22,108 nucleotides of DNA, taken from positions 1 to 22,108 of the forward strand of contig JAVZJY010000018.1 of the NCBI GenBank assembly GCA_038872535.1. Reading direction: 5' to 3'. Below, in pieces: positions 1-6,379 of this stretch. How positions within the stretch are numbered: position 1 is the first letter of the stretch; each line of letters opens with the position of its first letter. Position numbers and translations under genes: made by a program. The notes under the pieces are model-generated. The model was given only the letters and a program-made list of their open reading frames with translations, ran no database searches and was not told the DNA's origin. Origin of the DNA: JASEJA01 sp038872535 (lineage in GTDB: Archaea > Thermoproteota > Bathyarchaeia > Bathyarchaeales > Bathycorpusculaceae).

Positions 1-2
1 GA

Positions 3-50
3 CATGGAGGAACTGGTTGCCAAGCAGGCGCCGTGGTTTTGGAGGTGTAA
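3..50 (+). CDS. C-terminal end of a thiolase-like protein (5' truncated by window edge)
   Basis: Reading from base 3 gives the 15-residue tail HGGTGCQAGAVVLEV followed by TAA at 48-50, only three bases before the next start. The glycine-rich GGTG followed by a hydrophobic strand resembles the end of SCP2-type thiolases; the complete thiolase further along ends with GGSGATATVHIY in the same way. Its position directly before a DUF35 gene repeats the thiolase-then-DUF35 order seen at 882-2457. Only the last strand is visible, so an HMG-CoA-synthase-like or other thiolase-fold enzyme is also possible. Confidence 0.5.
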   Translation, partial: HGGTGCQAGAVVLEV

Positions 51-53
51 ACT

Positions 54-740
54 ATGAAGCAGCCTGGACCAGAAAAAGTTTTGAAGGAACAGAAAATTGA
101 CGAGAAATACTGGGAAAATTGGGAACGCGAAGGCGGATGGCGACCTGTAGGCTGGAAAATAATTGAGATGAACGACGGCCCAACGCTTAACGATTTAAAG
201 CCTGAACAATTCATGATTGTGCATAGGCCACATGCAGACTTCTACCATCACAGTTACGGCAAAGTTTCAAAGTTCTTCATGGGACTTTTAGAAGGCAAAC
301 TTTACGGAACTAAATGTCCAAAATGCGGATTAGTCTATTGTCCGCCGCGTGCTCATTGCTACAACCCAAAATGTAGGCTTCAAGAAACTGCGTGGATTGA
401 GCTTCCAAAGAAGGGCGAAGTTTATTCATACACTGTTATGGCTATTGCTTGGCCTTCAATGGCACATCTTCAACCGCTTGTCGGCGCCATGGTGCGAATA
501 GAAGGAACAAACACGTGCTTGCCCATGACAATGCGGAACATTGACCCAGAAAAAGTGAACATAGGTTTAAAAGTGAACATACACATTGAAAAACAACCAA
601 AAGGAGACCTTCTAGACGTTTATGCAACGCCATCAGAAGAACCCAAACCGCCGAAAAGAACACCAGAAGAGCTGAAACGTTTCAGAGAAGACATGGAGAA
701 AACATTGGCTTGGGTTAGAAAAACCTTCGGACCAAAATAA
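54..740 (+). CDS. DUF35 zinc-ribbon/OB-fold acyl-CoA-associated protein (long form)
   Basis: This 228-residue protein has a rubredoxin-like zinc ribbon at about residues 85-110, with C88-x2-C91 and C102-x4-C107, followed by an OB-fold of about 75 residues. That is the ChsH2/DUF35 architecture. DUF35 proteins have no known catalysis of their own; in archaea and actinobacteria they bind thiolases, HMG-CoA synthase or acyl-CoA dehydratases and hold or pass the CoA thioester. About 80 extra N-terminal residues precede the ribbon, which makes it much longer than the second copy at 2056. The start is supported by GGAGGTG at 41-47, and the gene begins three bases after a thiolase-like stop, so the two are probably translated together. 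The partner enzyme is inferred from neighbours only. Confidence 0.8.
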   Translation: MKQPGPEKVLKEQKIDEKYWENWEREGGWRPVGWKIIEMNDGPTLNDLKPEQFMIVHRPHADFYHHSYGKVSKFFMGLLEGKLYGTKCPKCGLVYCPPRAHCYNPKCRLQETAWIELPKKGEVYSYTVMAIAWPSMAHLQPLVGAMVRIEGTNTCLPMTMRNIDPEKVNIGLKVNIHIEKQPKGDLLDVYATPSEEPKPPKRTPEELKRFREDMEKTLAWVRKTFGPK

Positions 741-767
741 TTCTGAAGCCTTAACCCAAACAGCACC

Positions 768-787
768 CTATTTTTTAAATTTTCTTT
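768..787 (+). terminator. T-rich stretch after the first DUF35 gene
   Basis: Two T runs (TTTTTT then TTTTCTTT) lie 28-47 bases after the DUF35 stop and before the next promoter. Archaeal RNA polymerase terminates at such U-rich tracts without needing a hairpin, so this could separate the first operon from the thiolase. It is AT-rich intergenic DNA, so the call is weak. Confidence 0.35.
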
Positions 788-794
788 ATAGAAA

Positions 795-843
795 AACCAA
801 AGATTGGTTAACATATTTAAATATCAGTCCAAACATTATTTGG
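795..843 (+). promoter_or_regulatory. Thiolase promoter: TATA box flanked by two CCAA/TTGG inverted repeats
   Basis: A TATA-like element (CATATTTAAATAT, 812-824) sits about 60 bases before the chosen thiolase start at 882, which would leave a leader of roughly 40 bases. It is bracketed by two perfect short inverted repeats: AACCAA-AGA-TTGGTT at 795-809 and CCAAA-CATTA-TTTGG at 829-843, with centres about 34 bases apart. Related half-sites on both sides of a TATA box suggest a regulator that blocks or recruits TBP. The regulator is unknown. Confidence 0.5.
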
Positions 844-881
844 TTTTCTACAATAACACATTAACAAAAGGAGAAACCCCA

Positions 882-2054
882 ATGAAGGGTAAACCCCTCG
901 TCTCCATAGTTTCTGCTGGCTTGTCAAAATTTGGAAAGCTTGAAGGCTTATATGCACGGGAAATTTTTGCAGAAGCAGCAAAAGAAGCCTTTGACCGCTG
1001 CCCAAACCTAAATCCAAAAAAGGACATTCAAGCCCTGTTTGTTGGGCATATGGGTGAATCCTACGAGCATCAGGGACACACTGGCGCCACAATGGCTGAC
1101 TGGGCTGGATTATTGCATATACCAGCAACAAGAGTTGAAGCCGCCTGTTCCTCTTCTGGCGCTGCCCTAAGGGCTGGAATTTACGCTGTTCTTTCAGGCT
1201 TGTGCGATGTTGTCATGGTTGGCGGCGTGGAAAAGATGACTCATAGAACAACGCCCGAAGTTACTGAATATTTGGCTATGGCTTCCGATTACCCGTTTGA
1301 GCAGTGGCATGGCATAACTTTTCCAGGCTTGTTCGCCTTGATGGCGACGGCGCACATGCACAAATATGGCACGACAGAAAAGCAGATGGCAATGATAGCC
1401 GTGAAAAATCATTATCACGGAAGCCTAAACCCAAAGGCGCACATGCAGAAGGAAATAAATCTAGAACAGGCTTTGTCTTCGCGGGTTATTGCTTGGCCGC
1501 TTAAGCTTTATGACTGCTCATTAATCACTGATGGCGCCAGCTGTCTAATCCTAACAAAGCCAGACTTAGCCAAAAAGTATACGGACACGCCAATACACAT
1601 TATTGGAAGCGGACAAGCCAGCGACACAATAGGCATGTATGAAAGAGAACAATTCACATCGCTTACAGCTGCAAAACTAGCTGCTAAAAAGGCTTATGAG
1701 ATGGCTAATGTAAAACCAGAAGACATTAGCGTTGCAGAAGTTCACGATTGCTTCACTATAGCAGAAATAATAGCCTACGAGGATTTGGGTTTCTGCAAAC
1801 CAGGCGAAGGCGGACAGCTAGCCGAAAAAGGCGAAACAAAGCTCGGCGGAAGAATTCCAGTAAACACAAGCGGCGGATTAAAAGCAAAGGGACATCCAGT
1901 AGGCGCAACTGGCACAGCACAAGCCTATGAAATTTATCTGCAACTAACCGGACAAGCAGAAAAGAGGCAGGTGAAAAATGCAGAAATAGGCTTAACACAT
2001 AATGTTGGAGGTTCAGGCGCCACAGCAACAGTTCACATTTACAGGAGGGACTAA
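882..2054 (+). CDS. SCP2-type thiolase (acetyl-CoA acyltransferase family)
   Basis: This is a 390-residue thiolase that condenses or cleaves acyl-CoA thioesters. Visible catalytic elements are the acyl-accepting cysteine C89 in EAACSSSGAALRAG, the EVHDCF motif with H288, and KGHPVGATG with H338. The HDCF motif and the GGSGAT tail, in place of the C-terminal Cys of degradative thiolases, mark the sterol-carrier/nonspecific (SCP2-type) branch found widely in archaea. The reading frame opens upstream at 804, but the ATG at 882 is preferred: AAAGGAG lies just before it, the TATA box at 812-824 would otherwise be inside the gene, and the family starts near this point. The stop is one base before the DUF35 gene, so the two form a transcription and probably protein-complex unit. 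Substrate chain length cannot be read from the sequence. Confidence 0.9.
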   Translation: MKGKPLVSIVSAGLSKFGKLEGLYAREIFAEAAKEAFDRCPNLNPKKDIQALFVGHMGESYEHQGHTGATMADWAGLLHIPATRVEAACSSSGAALRAGIYAVLSGLCDVVMVGGVEKMTHRTTPEVTEYLAMASDYPFEQWHGITFPGLFALMATAHMHKYGTTEKQMAMIAVKNHYHGSLNPKAHMQKEINLEQALSSRVIAWPLKLYDCSLITDGASCLILTKPDLAKKYTDTPIHIIGSGQASDTIGMYEREQFTSLTAAKLAAKKAYEMANVKPEDISVAEVHDCFTIAEIIAYEDLGFCKPGEGGQLAEKGETKLGGRIPVNTSGGLKAKGHPVGATGTAQAYEIYLQLTGQAEKRQVKNAEIGLTHNVGGSGATATVHIYRRD

Positions 2055-2055
2055 A

Positions 2056-2457
2056 ATGAGCGAACAAGCGCCATTCACAATAGAACAGTTCTATAAGCAT
2101 ATGCTCCAAGGAAAACTTCTTGGTGGAAGATGCAAAAAATGCGGCAAAATACATTTGCCGCCCAGACCATTATGCGATAATTGCCTCTCCAACGATTTCG
2201 AATGGGTTGAACTTCCAAAAGACGGAAGACTCCTAACATACACAATTATCCACGTTGCACCACCCCAATTCCAAGGAATGGCTCCATACGCAGTTGGCAT
2301 AGTTGAACTCAAAAATGGCATAAAAATTCCAGGCATGATTAAAGGCGTAACATTAGAAAAAATAAAAATCGGCATGTCCATAACATTAGACTTTGGAACC
2401 TGCGCTGCTACGCAACAATGGCCTCAATGGCCAAGATATTATTTTAAACCAGCCTAA
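2056..2457 (+). CDS. DUF35 zinc-ribbon/OB-fold protein, partner of the thiolase
   Basis: This is a 133-residue protein of canonical DUF35 length. A zinc ribbon with C26-x2-C29 and C40-x2-C43 is followed by an OB-fold starting near residue 50. In archaeal thiolase/HMG-CoA synthase complexes such a subunit clamps the CoA moiety between active sites; the same role with the upstream SCP2-type thiolase is inferred here. The frame is open from 2002, inside the thiolase, but the ATG at 2056 is chosen because AGGAGGG lies at 2043-2049 and because the family starts with this short helix. It begins one base after the thiolase stop. It differs from the 228-residue copy at 54-740 in lacking the long N-terminal extension. 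Confidence 0.85.
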   Translation: MSEQAPFTIEQFYKHMLQGKLLGGRCKKCGKIHLPPRPLCDNCLSNDFEWVELPKDGRLLTYTIIHVAPPQFQGMAPYAVGIVELKNGIKIPGMIKGVTLEKIKIGMSITLDFGTCAATQQWPQWPRYYFKPA

Positions 2458-2467
2458 AAGAAACTTT

Positions 2468-3157
2468 TCATGTTTCCAATGTTTTGTTTATATATTCAAT
2501 TAGTGTTGGCAAGTCTGTTATTGAAGTTATGAGGTAGTTTGCGCCTGATGTTATTAGCTCTTTGGGATTCGAAACTCCGGTTGGTAAGGCAACAGCAACT
2601 GCCTTCAGTTCTCTGGCGCATTTCATGTCGCTGGCTCCGTCTCCAACAACCAGCACCTCTTCTGGTTTAACATTTAAAGCCTTCAATGTAGCCTCGAGAT
2701 GTTCAGTGTTTGGTTTAACGTATTTCACGTAGTCCCGTGGCGTTACGGCGTCGAAAAATTCCGTTATTCCAAATTTTTTTAATATGTGATTTGTGGATTT
2801 TTCGCCGTTTATAGTGCATAAGCCAAGCTTCAAACCCATTTTCTTTAACGCCTTTAATGTTTCCGAAACTCCTGGCAAAAGCCCGGTAGTTTTGGCTGCT
2901 TCCAACTCGTATTTTTCAGCTATTCCTAAGGCTTTGCGGCGGATTTCCATGAAAACCTCTTCGGATTGTCCATTATTTTTCATGAAGATTTCTGTTTTCT
3001 TTAACATTTCGAAAATGCTCTCGTTTAGGGATAAAACGGAAGCGGGCATTCCAGCCCTTATTAGGAAGCTTCTTACATCAGCCCTAACACTTCTATAGTC
3101 TATGTTAAAGCTTGTTAGTGTTCCGTCCAAGTCGAATATTACCGCTTTAAGCGTCAT
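2468..3157 (-). CDS. HAD-superfamily phosphatase, phosphoglycolate-phosphatase-like
   Basis: This 229-residue hydrolase shows all four HAD motifs. Motif I is FDLDGT, with nucleophile D9 and acid/base D11. Motif II has T115 in LCTINGEKS, motif III is K148 in YVKPN, and motif IV is GDGASD at 172-177. The helical cap between residues 15 and 95 is the C1 type of the phosphoglycolate phosphatase/beta-phosphoglucomutase group. The sequence indicates dephosphorylation of a small cytosolic phosphoester but not which one. It is convergent with the DUF35 gene (10-base gap) and divergent from the small gene at 3313. A TATA-like GTATATC lies in the same strand's upstream region near 3215-3222, next to a palindrome. 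Confidence 0.85.
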   Translation of the reverse strand: MTLKAVIFDLDGTLTSFNIDYRSVRADVRSFLIRAGMPASVLSLNESIFEMLKKTEIFMKNNGQSEEVFMEIRRKALGIAEKYELEAAKTTGLLPGVSETLKALKKMGLKLGLCTINGEKSTNHILKKFGITEFFDAVTPRDYVKYVKPNTEHLEATLKALNVKPEEVLVVGDGASDMKCARELKAVAVALPTGVSNPKELITSGANYLITSITDLPTLIEYINKTLET

Positions 3158-3220
3158 TGTTCCTTTTCACTTTTGCTCCTTTTCAGATTTGAAGCGTTTA
3201 ATCACTTTCTGATAGAGATA

Positions 3221-3238
3221 TACTTTACGGTTAAAGTA
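3221..3238. promoter_or_regulatory. Perfect 7-bp-arm palindrome in the divergent promoter region
   Basis: TACTTTA (3221-3227) and TAAAGTA (3232-3238) are exact reverse complements around CGGT. The site lies 64 bases before the HAD start and 75 bases before the small winged-helix-like gene, close to the TATA-like sequence of the HAD gene. It has the size and symmetry of an operator for a dimeric regulator; the adjacent 70-residue protein is a possible ligand. Function is inferred. Confidence 0.4.
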
Positions 3239-3283
3239 GTTTTCATGTTTTGGAATCTGTTAACGGTAAATTGAATATTCAAC

Positions 3284-3298
3284 CTCTAATATAATATA
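3284..3298 (+). promoter_or_regulatory. TATA-like element of the 70-residue gene
   Basis: CTAATATAATATAG is centred about 22-27 bases before the ATG at 3313. That would place the transcript start at or next to the start codon, a leaderless mRNA of the kind common in archaea. No ribosome-binding site is seen before this ATG, which agrees with leaderless translation. Confidence 0.4.
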
Positions 3299-3312
3299 GG
3301 CTTTGATGTGCC

Positions 3313-3525
3313 ATGAGTTTGGAAGAATTTGAAAAAGAAAAACTTTGGCCAATCCTCATAGAAACAGTTCACGCCTTAGTCATGTATGCAAACCATAAGG
3401 CTTACACACGCGAAGTTGTTCTCCACGAAAAACCAGACACAACGCCAGCAGAACTGGCCGCAAGGCTTGGGATACCCATAGGCGAAGCCCTCGTAATCCT
3501 ATACGAGCTAAAGAATGAAAAATAG
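3313..3525 (+). CDS. Small protein with a helix-turn-helix-like C-terminal half
   Basis: This 70-residue protein was not recognised as a named family. Residues 1-30 form an amphipathic helix with aromatic residues, and residues 48-68 (TPAELAARLGIPIGEALVIL) have the spacing of a helix-turn-helix: a helix, a GI turn, then a second helix. This is typical of small archaeal winged-helix proteins, where 'AELAARLGI' reads like DprA- or MarR-type HTH cores. A DNA-binding regulator or a small structural adaptor are both possible. It has its own apparent promoter, is followed closely by the convergent TSUP gene, and shares a divergent region with the HAD phosphatase that contains a palindrome. Confidence 0.6.
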   Translation: MSLEEFEKEKLWPILIETVHALVMYANHKAYTREVVLHEKPDTTPAELAARLGIPIGEALVILYELKNEK

Positions 3526-3540
3526 GCTTTTAAACGGACT

Positions 3541-4326
3541 TTATGGTTTTGTGACCATTCTTACAGTTGCTAAAATCAAGATAGCACCAAGCAGCATCTT
3601 AAGAATATTCTCATCAACGGTTGCTGCGTAAGCTCCACCAATCAAAGCGCCAAAAATTGACCCTGCACCCATTATTACTGCCAAAATTGTGGCGCCTTGG
3701 TTTGTGTGTCCCATTTGGTGATGTTTTAGAAAGCCCATGGCAACGGTTGGTATAGAAACAAGTAGGCTTGCCGTTCCAGCCAAAACTATGTCAAAATTAA
3801 AAAGGTATATTAAAATTGGAATTCGAAATTCGCCTCCAGCAACTCCGAGGGTTCCAGATATGACGCCTATGACAGCGCCAACAAAAACTGCCAAAACAAT
3901 TTCCTCTAATGCGCCTAACGTTAACTGGAACGGCAATGGAGGCGTTTGAATGAAAGGCTCAAGCCCAATCTTTAATCCAACACAAACTAAAAATACTGCT
4001 AGAATCTTTTTCAGAGGCTTTTCAGGAATTTTGTTGGTTAACAATGCGCCAAGATAGGCGCCGACAATTGAGCCTAAAGACATTGCAATGGCGATGTTAA
4101 CAGCCTTTTCATTTAATAAGCCCAACTGAAACCTTTTAAGAAAAGAGGCTGCAACCGTCAGAAAACCCACAAGAAGATTGACAGCAACAGCCGTAACAAC
4201 AGAAAGCCCAAGAATATAAAGCAATACTGGTATTCTAAACTCTCCTCCACCAACGCCTATTAGGCCTGCGGCTGCTCCCATAACGAAACCGAAAAAGAGG
4301 GCTGCAAGCGCTTTAGCTGCTGGCAC
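3541..4326 (-). CDS. TSUP (TauE/SafE) family membrane permease
   Basis: This 261-residue polytopic membrane protein contains the internal duplication that defines the TSUP family. GLIGVGGGEFRIPVLLY at residues 21-37 is repeated as GTLGVAGGEFRIPILIY at 158-174, each at the start of a hydrophobic half with three to four membrane segments. Members export or import small organic sulfur or carboxylate anions (sulfite, sulfoacetate, taurine and others); the substrate is not visible here. The start is a GTG. A GGAGG lies about 27 bases upstream, too far to serve it normally, so the true start could differ slightly. The gene is divergent from a ModE-type regulator, which suggests control by an oxyanion, but this is inference. 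Confidence 0.85.
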   Translation of the reverse strand: MPAAKALAALFFGFVMGAAAGLIGVGGGEFRIPVLLYILGLSVVTAVAVNLLVGFLTVAASFLKRFQLGLLNEKAVNIAIAMSLGSIVGAYLGALLTNKIPEKPLKKILAVFLVCVGLKIGLEPFIQTPPLPFQLTLGALEEIVLAVFVGAVIGVISGTLGVAGGEFRIPILIYLFNFDIVLAGTASLLVSIPTVAMGFLKHHQMGHTNQGATILAVIMGAGSIFGALIGGAYAATVDENILKMLLGAILILATVRMVTKP

Positions 4327-4393
4327 TTCTAGTTTTTGAGTAATTTTTGAACAGCCTCCGTTCGAAGGCGATGTGTTTCATTAATCATATCGA

Positions 4394-4408
4394 TTTAAAC
4401 TTATAAAC
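4394..4408 (+). promoter_or_regulatory. TATA box of the ModE-like gene
   Basis: TTTAAACTTATAAAC is centred about 29 bases before the ATG at 4431. The implied transcript start falls a few bases before the start codon, so the mRNA would be almost leaderless; no Shine-Dalgarno sequence is present in the gap. Confidence 0.5.
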
Positions 4409-4430
4409 CTAATGCAACAAACAAAACACC

Positions 4431-4775
4431 ATGCTAAAAAATAAAAGCAAATTCTCATACAAAATATGGCTGGAATACGAAGGAAAACCATTAATAGGCA
4501 AGGGCGGAGCCCAAATACTGGAGCAGATAAAAAAGGAAAAATCAATTTCAAAAGCCGCTGAAAAACTCGGCATGTCCTACCGTTACGTCTGGAGCTACCT
4601 GCAAAGGATTGAGAAGGCATTAGGCGAACCAGTTGTGGAAACTTTCAGAGGCGGCAAAATGGGTGGCGGAGGCGCAAAACTTACAAGACTTGGTGAAAAC
4701 CTGCTTGAAGAGTATAAGCATGTGGAAAACCGCCTAAGCAAGGCGCTGGCAAGTGTAAATCGCACTGAAGAATAG
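4431..4775 (+). CDS. ModE-type winged helix-turn-helix DNA-binding protein
   Basis: This 114-residue protein matches the N-terminal DNA-binding domain of molybdate regulator ModE. There is a beta-strand lead-in (residues 7-22), a LysR-like HTH at about 38-60 (ISKAAEKLGMSYRYVWSYLQ), and a glycine-rich wing at 73-83 (RGGKMGGGGAK), then a dimerisation helix from 86. The C-terminal MOP domains that bind molybdate are absent, as in many archaeal one-domain ModE proteins, so the effector is unknown. It is divergent from the TSUP permease with about 100 bases between them, so control of that permease and of itself is plausible. Confidence 0.85.
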   Translation: MLKNKSKFSYKIWLEYEGKPLIGKGGAQILEQIKKEKSISKAAEKLGMSYRYVWSYLQRIEKALGEPVVETFRGGKMGGGGAKLTRLGENLLEEYKHVENRLSKALASVNRTEE

Positions 4776-4836
4776 TAGACTCTGAGAGAAAATGCAAAAT
4801 ACTTCGGCGGCTTTTATCTAGTGAAGGTGAAATTCG

Positions 4837-5682
4837 TTGATTAGGTTTAAACTTCTTTTAGCCTTTTTCATGGTATCATTAGCATTAATAGCGTTTTTAG
4901 GCTGCGAGAGTTTAAGGCTTACAGCAGAACTTCAAAGTCTTAGCGAATCCTACCATGCATTAGGCATTGAAAATGCGGAATTGCTGGACAAGTATCAAAA
5001 ACTTTCTGGAGAGTTCAATTCGCTTAACCAAACGCATTATACACTCGTACAAAACTACACGGAGCTTTCAACCGAATACCAGAAGGTCTTAACAAACTAT
5101 GTCAACTTAATGGTCGCCTACACTTCGCTTAATGAAACCTATTATTCGCTTCTGCAAAATTACACAGAGCTTGAGAGTGTAGCCTCAAACTATACAGAAC
5201 TTTTAAACCAGTACCAAGAGCTTACGCAGAACTACCAATCACTCTTACAAAATTACACTAAGCTCAAAGACGAGTATGATGTGCTTTATACTGCATTCTA
5301 CGAACCTCTGTTATCAAAGGATAAGGTTATGCCAACAGTCGATGAACTAACACAGTGGCTTACAGAAGACCCAACTAACGAAATAACTTATACATACCCC
5401 GACTTTGTATGCGGCGACTATGCTGTAATGCTTCACATGCATGCAAAACTGAAACATTGGGACATGGGAGTGGTCGGTGTTCTCGGAAACCTCAGCGATG
5501 GAAGCGAGTTCAACCATGCCTTCAACGCAATAATATGCAAAGAAGGTCTCAGATATATAGAACCGCAAAACGACAGAGTCTTCGAAGCAACAATAGAGAA
5601 TGGACTTTATTATAACCATCCTGGGTTTGGACAAGTTTACGTTCGGGAGTTTATAGTTATAATTCTGTTTGATAGCGGTTAA
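4837..5682 (+). CDS. Exported Tyr-heptad coiled-coil protein with a transglutaminase-like head
   Basis: This is a 281-residue protein. Residues 4-22 are a hydrophobic signal or anchor ending in LGC23, a lipobox-like site. Residues 39-150 form a long helix with Tyr (or Phe/His) at nearly every seventh position: 53, 60, 67/68, 74, 81, 88, 95, 102, 109, then after a 10-residue step 119, 126, 133, 140, 147. The tract holds most of seven N-x-S/T glycosylation sequons (N64, N73, N99, N108, N118, N139, N218). The C-terminal domain (about 165-281) shows C192 in VCGDYA, H227 in NHAFN and E242 or D246 in IEPQND, the Cys-His-acid order of the transglutaminase/cysteine-protease fold. A surface-anchored stalk with an enzymatic head is inferred. 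The start is TTG at 4837, supported by AAGGTGA eight bases upstream. Confidence 0.7.
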   Translation: MIRFKLLLAFFMVSLALIAFLGCESLRLTAELQSLSESYHALGIENAELLDKYQKLSGEFNSLNQTHYTLVQNYTELSTEYQKVLTNYVNLMVAYTSLNETYYSLLQNYTELESVASNYTELLNQYQELTQNYQSLLQNYTKLKDEYDVLYTAFYEPLLSKDKVMPTVDELTQWLTEDPTNEITYTYPDFVCGDYAVMLHMHAKLKHWDMGVVGVLGNLSDGSEFNHAFNAIICKEGLRYIEPQNDRVFEATIENGLYYNHPGFGQVYVREFIVIILFDSG

Positions 5683-5696
5683 GTTTTTCTTTGCGT

Positions 5697-6248
5697 TTAT
5701 TCTACTACGTAGCGGTAGGCTATGTGTTGCCCCGCTGTTGGGCTTTTTCTTATTATGCGTAGTATGTCTCCTGGTTTTGCGCCTATGGCTTTAACTGCTG
5801 GGTCTGAAGCCTTAATTTGGGGCAACTGGTAGGGTTGAACCTTGTATTGTGCTAATATTTTTTCTTTTTCCTCTTGTGTTAGGATTTCGTGTTTTGGGAC
5901 AAGTTGGTGTTCGAAGATGTCGAAGGCTGGGAAGGTTCTTGGTAAAAGTTCTATTTTTCTTTTTTTTGCGCTTTGTTTTACTGCGTGTGTGTATCTGCCG
6001 TTTGTTACCATTATTCCCATTTCCACGTTGGCTTCTTTCATGGCTTTTTGCATGAGGCTTATTGATGTTATGCCAACTGTGGCTTCTTCTGGGGTGCACC
6101 ATATGAGGATTTTTTGTTTTTCTTTGGGCGCTTCTACAATGTAACTGATATTTTCTTTATGTTTTTCTTTTTTAACAAGCTTGTATCCTCTGAGTTTTAT
6201 CAAAACTTTTGCTTTACGCTCTTCTAGGCTTTCTTCTTCTACACTCAA
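5697..6248 (-). CDS. rpoH: RNA polymerase subunit Rpb5/RpoH with a eukaryote-like N-terminal jaw domain
   Basis: Residues 111-183 are an unmistakable Rpb5/RpoH assembly domain: HQLVPKHEIL, YQLPQIKASDP, then IRKSPTAGQHIAYRYVV. The usual archaeal subunit is about 80 residues and consists only of this part. Here another ~110 residues precede it, and they resemble the N-terminal jaw domain of eukaryotic RPB5: PEE at 53-55 followed by VGITSI at 58-63, an M-x-E-x-N pattern at 70-74, and an AVKQS match to eukaryotic AKQS at 89-93. The gene stands alone, not next to rpoB/rpoA, and is convergent with the transglutaminase-like gene and divergent from tldD. The start is TTG at 6248 with GAGG about 10 bases upstream. 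A paralogue beside a canonical rpoH elsewhere in the genome cannot be excluded. Confidence 0.85.
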   Translation of the reverse strand: MSVEEESLEERKAKVLIKLRGYKLVKKEKHKENISYIVEAPKEKQKILIWCTPEEATVGITSISLMQKAMKEANVEMGIMVTNGRYTHAVKQSAKKRKIELLPRTFPAFDIFEHQLVPKHEILTQEEKEKILAQYKVQPYQLPQIKASDPAVKAIGAKPGDILRIIRKSPTAGQHIAYRYVVE

Positions 6249-6340
6249 ACTTTAAACCTCATTTTGGGCGTGTTCGAAACCTAAATGATGGATTAACCCT
6301 TAAACTTTACGCTTAAGCCAAAAGTTAAAAGTGAAATCGG

Positions 6341-6350
6341 CATATTTAAT
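6341..6350 (+). promoter_or_regulatory. TATA box of the tldD-tldE operon
   Basis: CATATTTAAT at 6341-6350 precedes the ATG at 6380 by about 30-38 bases. A start site near 6370 follows, which would put the alternative TTG start at 6365 outside the transcript and favours the ATG. Confidence 0.45.
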
Positions 6351-6379
6351 TTCTTCTCAAAAGTTTGGATGTGTTTAAC

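Noticed and set aside
804..881. N-terminal extension of the thiolase to the upstream ATG at 804
   Set aside because: It would put the TATA box inside the gene, has no ribosome site, and adds residues not expected for the family; the ATG at 882 has AAAGGAG and fits.
2002..2055. Upstream start of the second DUF35 gene inside the thiolase
   Set aside because: The ATG at 2056 has a strong AGGAGGG and gives the normal family length.
5040..5290. DNA tandem repeat in the stalk region of the transglutaminase-like gene
   Set aside because: Similar AAAATTACAC-type words recur but units are not of constant length at the DNA level; the regularity belongs to the protein heptads.
6299..6317. CTTAA/TTAAG inverted repeat between rpoH and tldD
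   Set aside because: Arms are only five A-T-rich bases, likely by chance in this composition.
6365..6379. TTG start for tldD five codons before the ATG
   Set aside because: The transcript predicted from the TATA box would begin near or after it, and the ATG at 6380 matches the family start.
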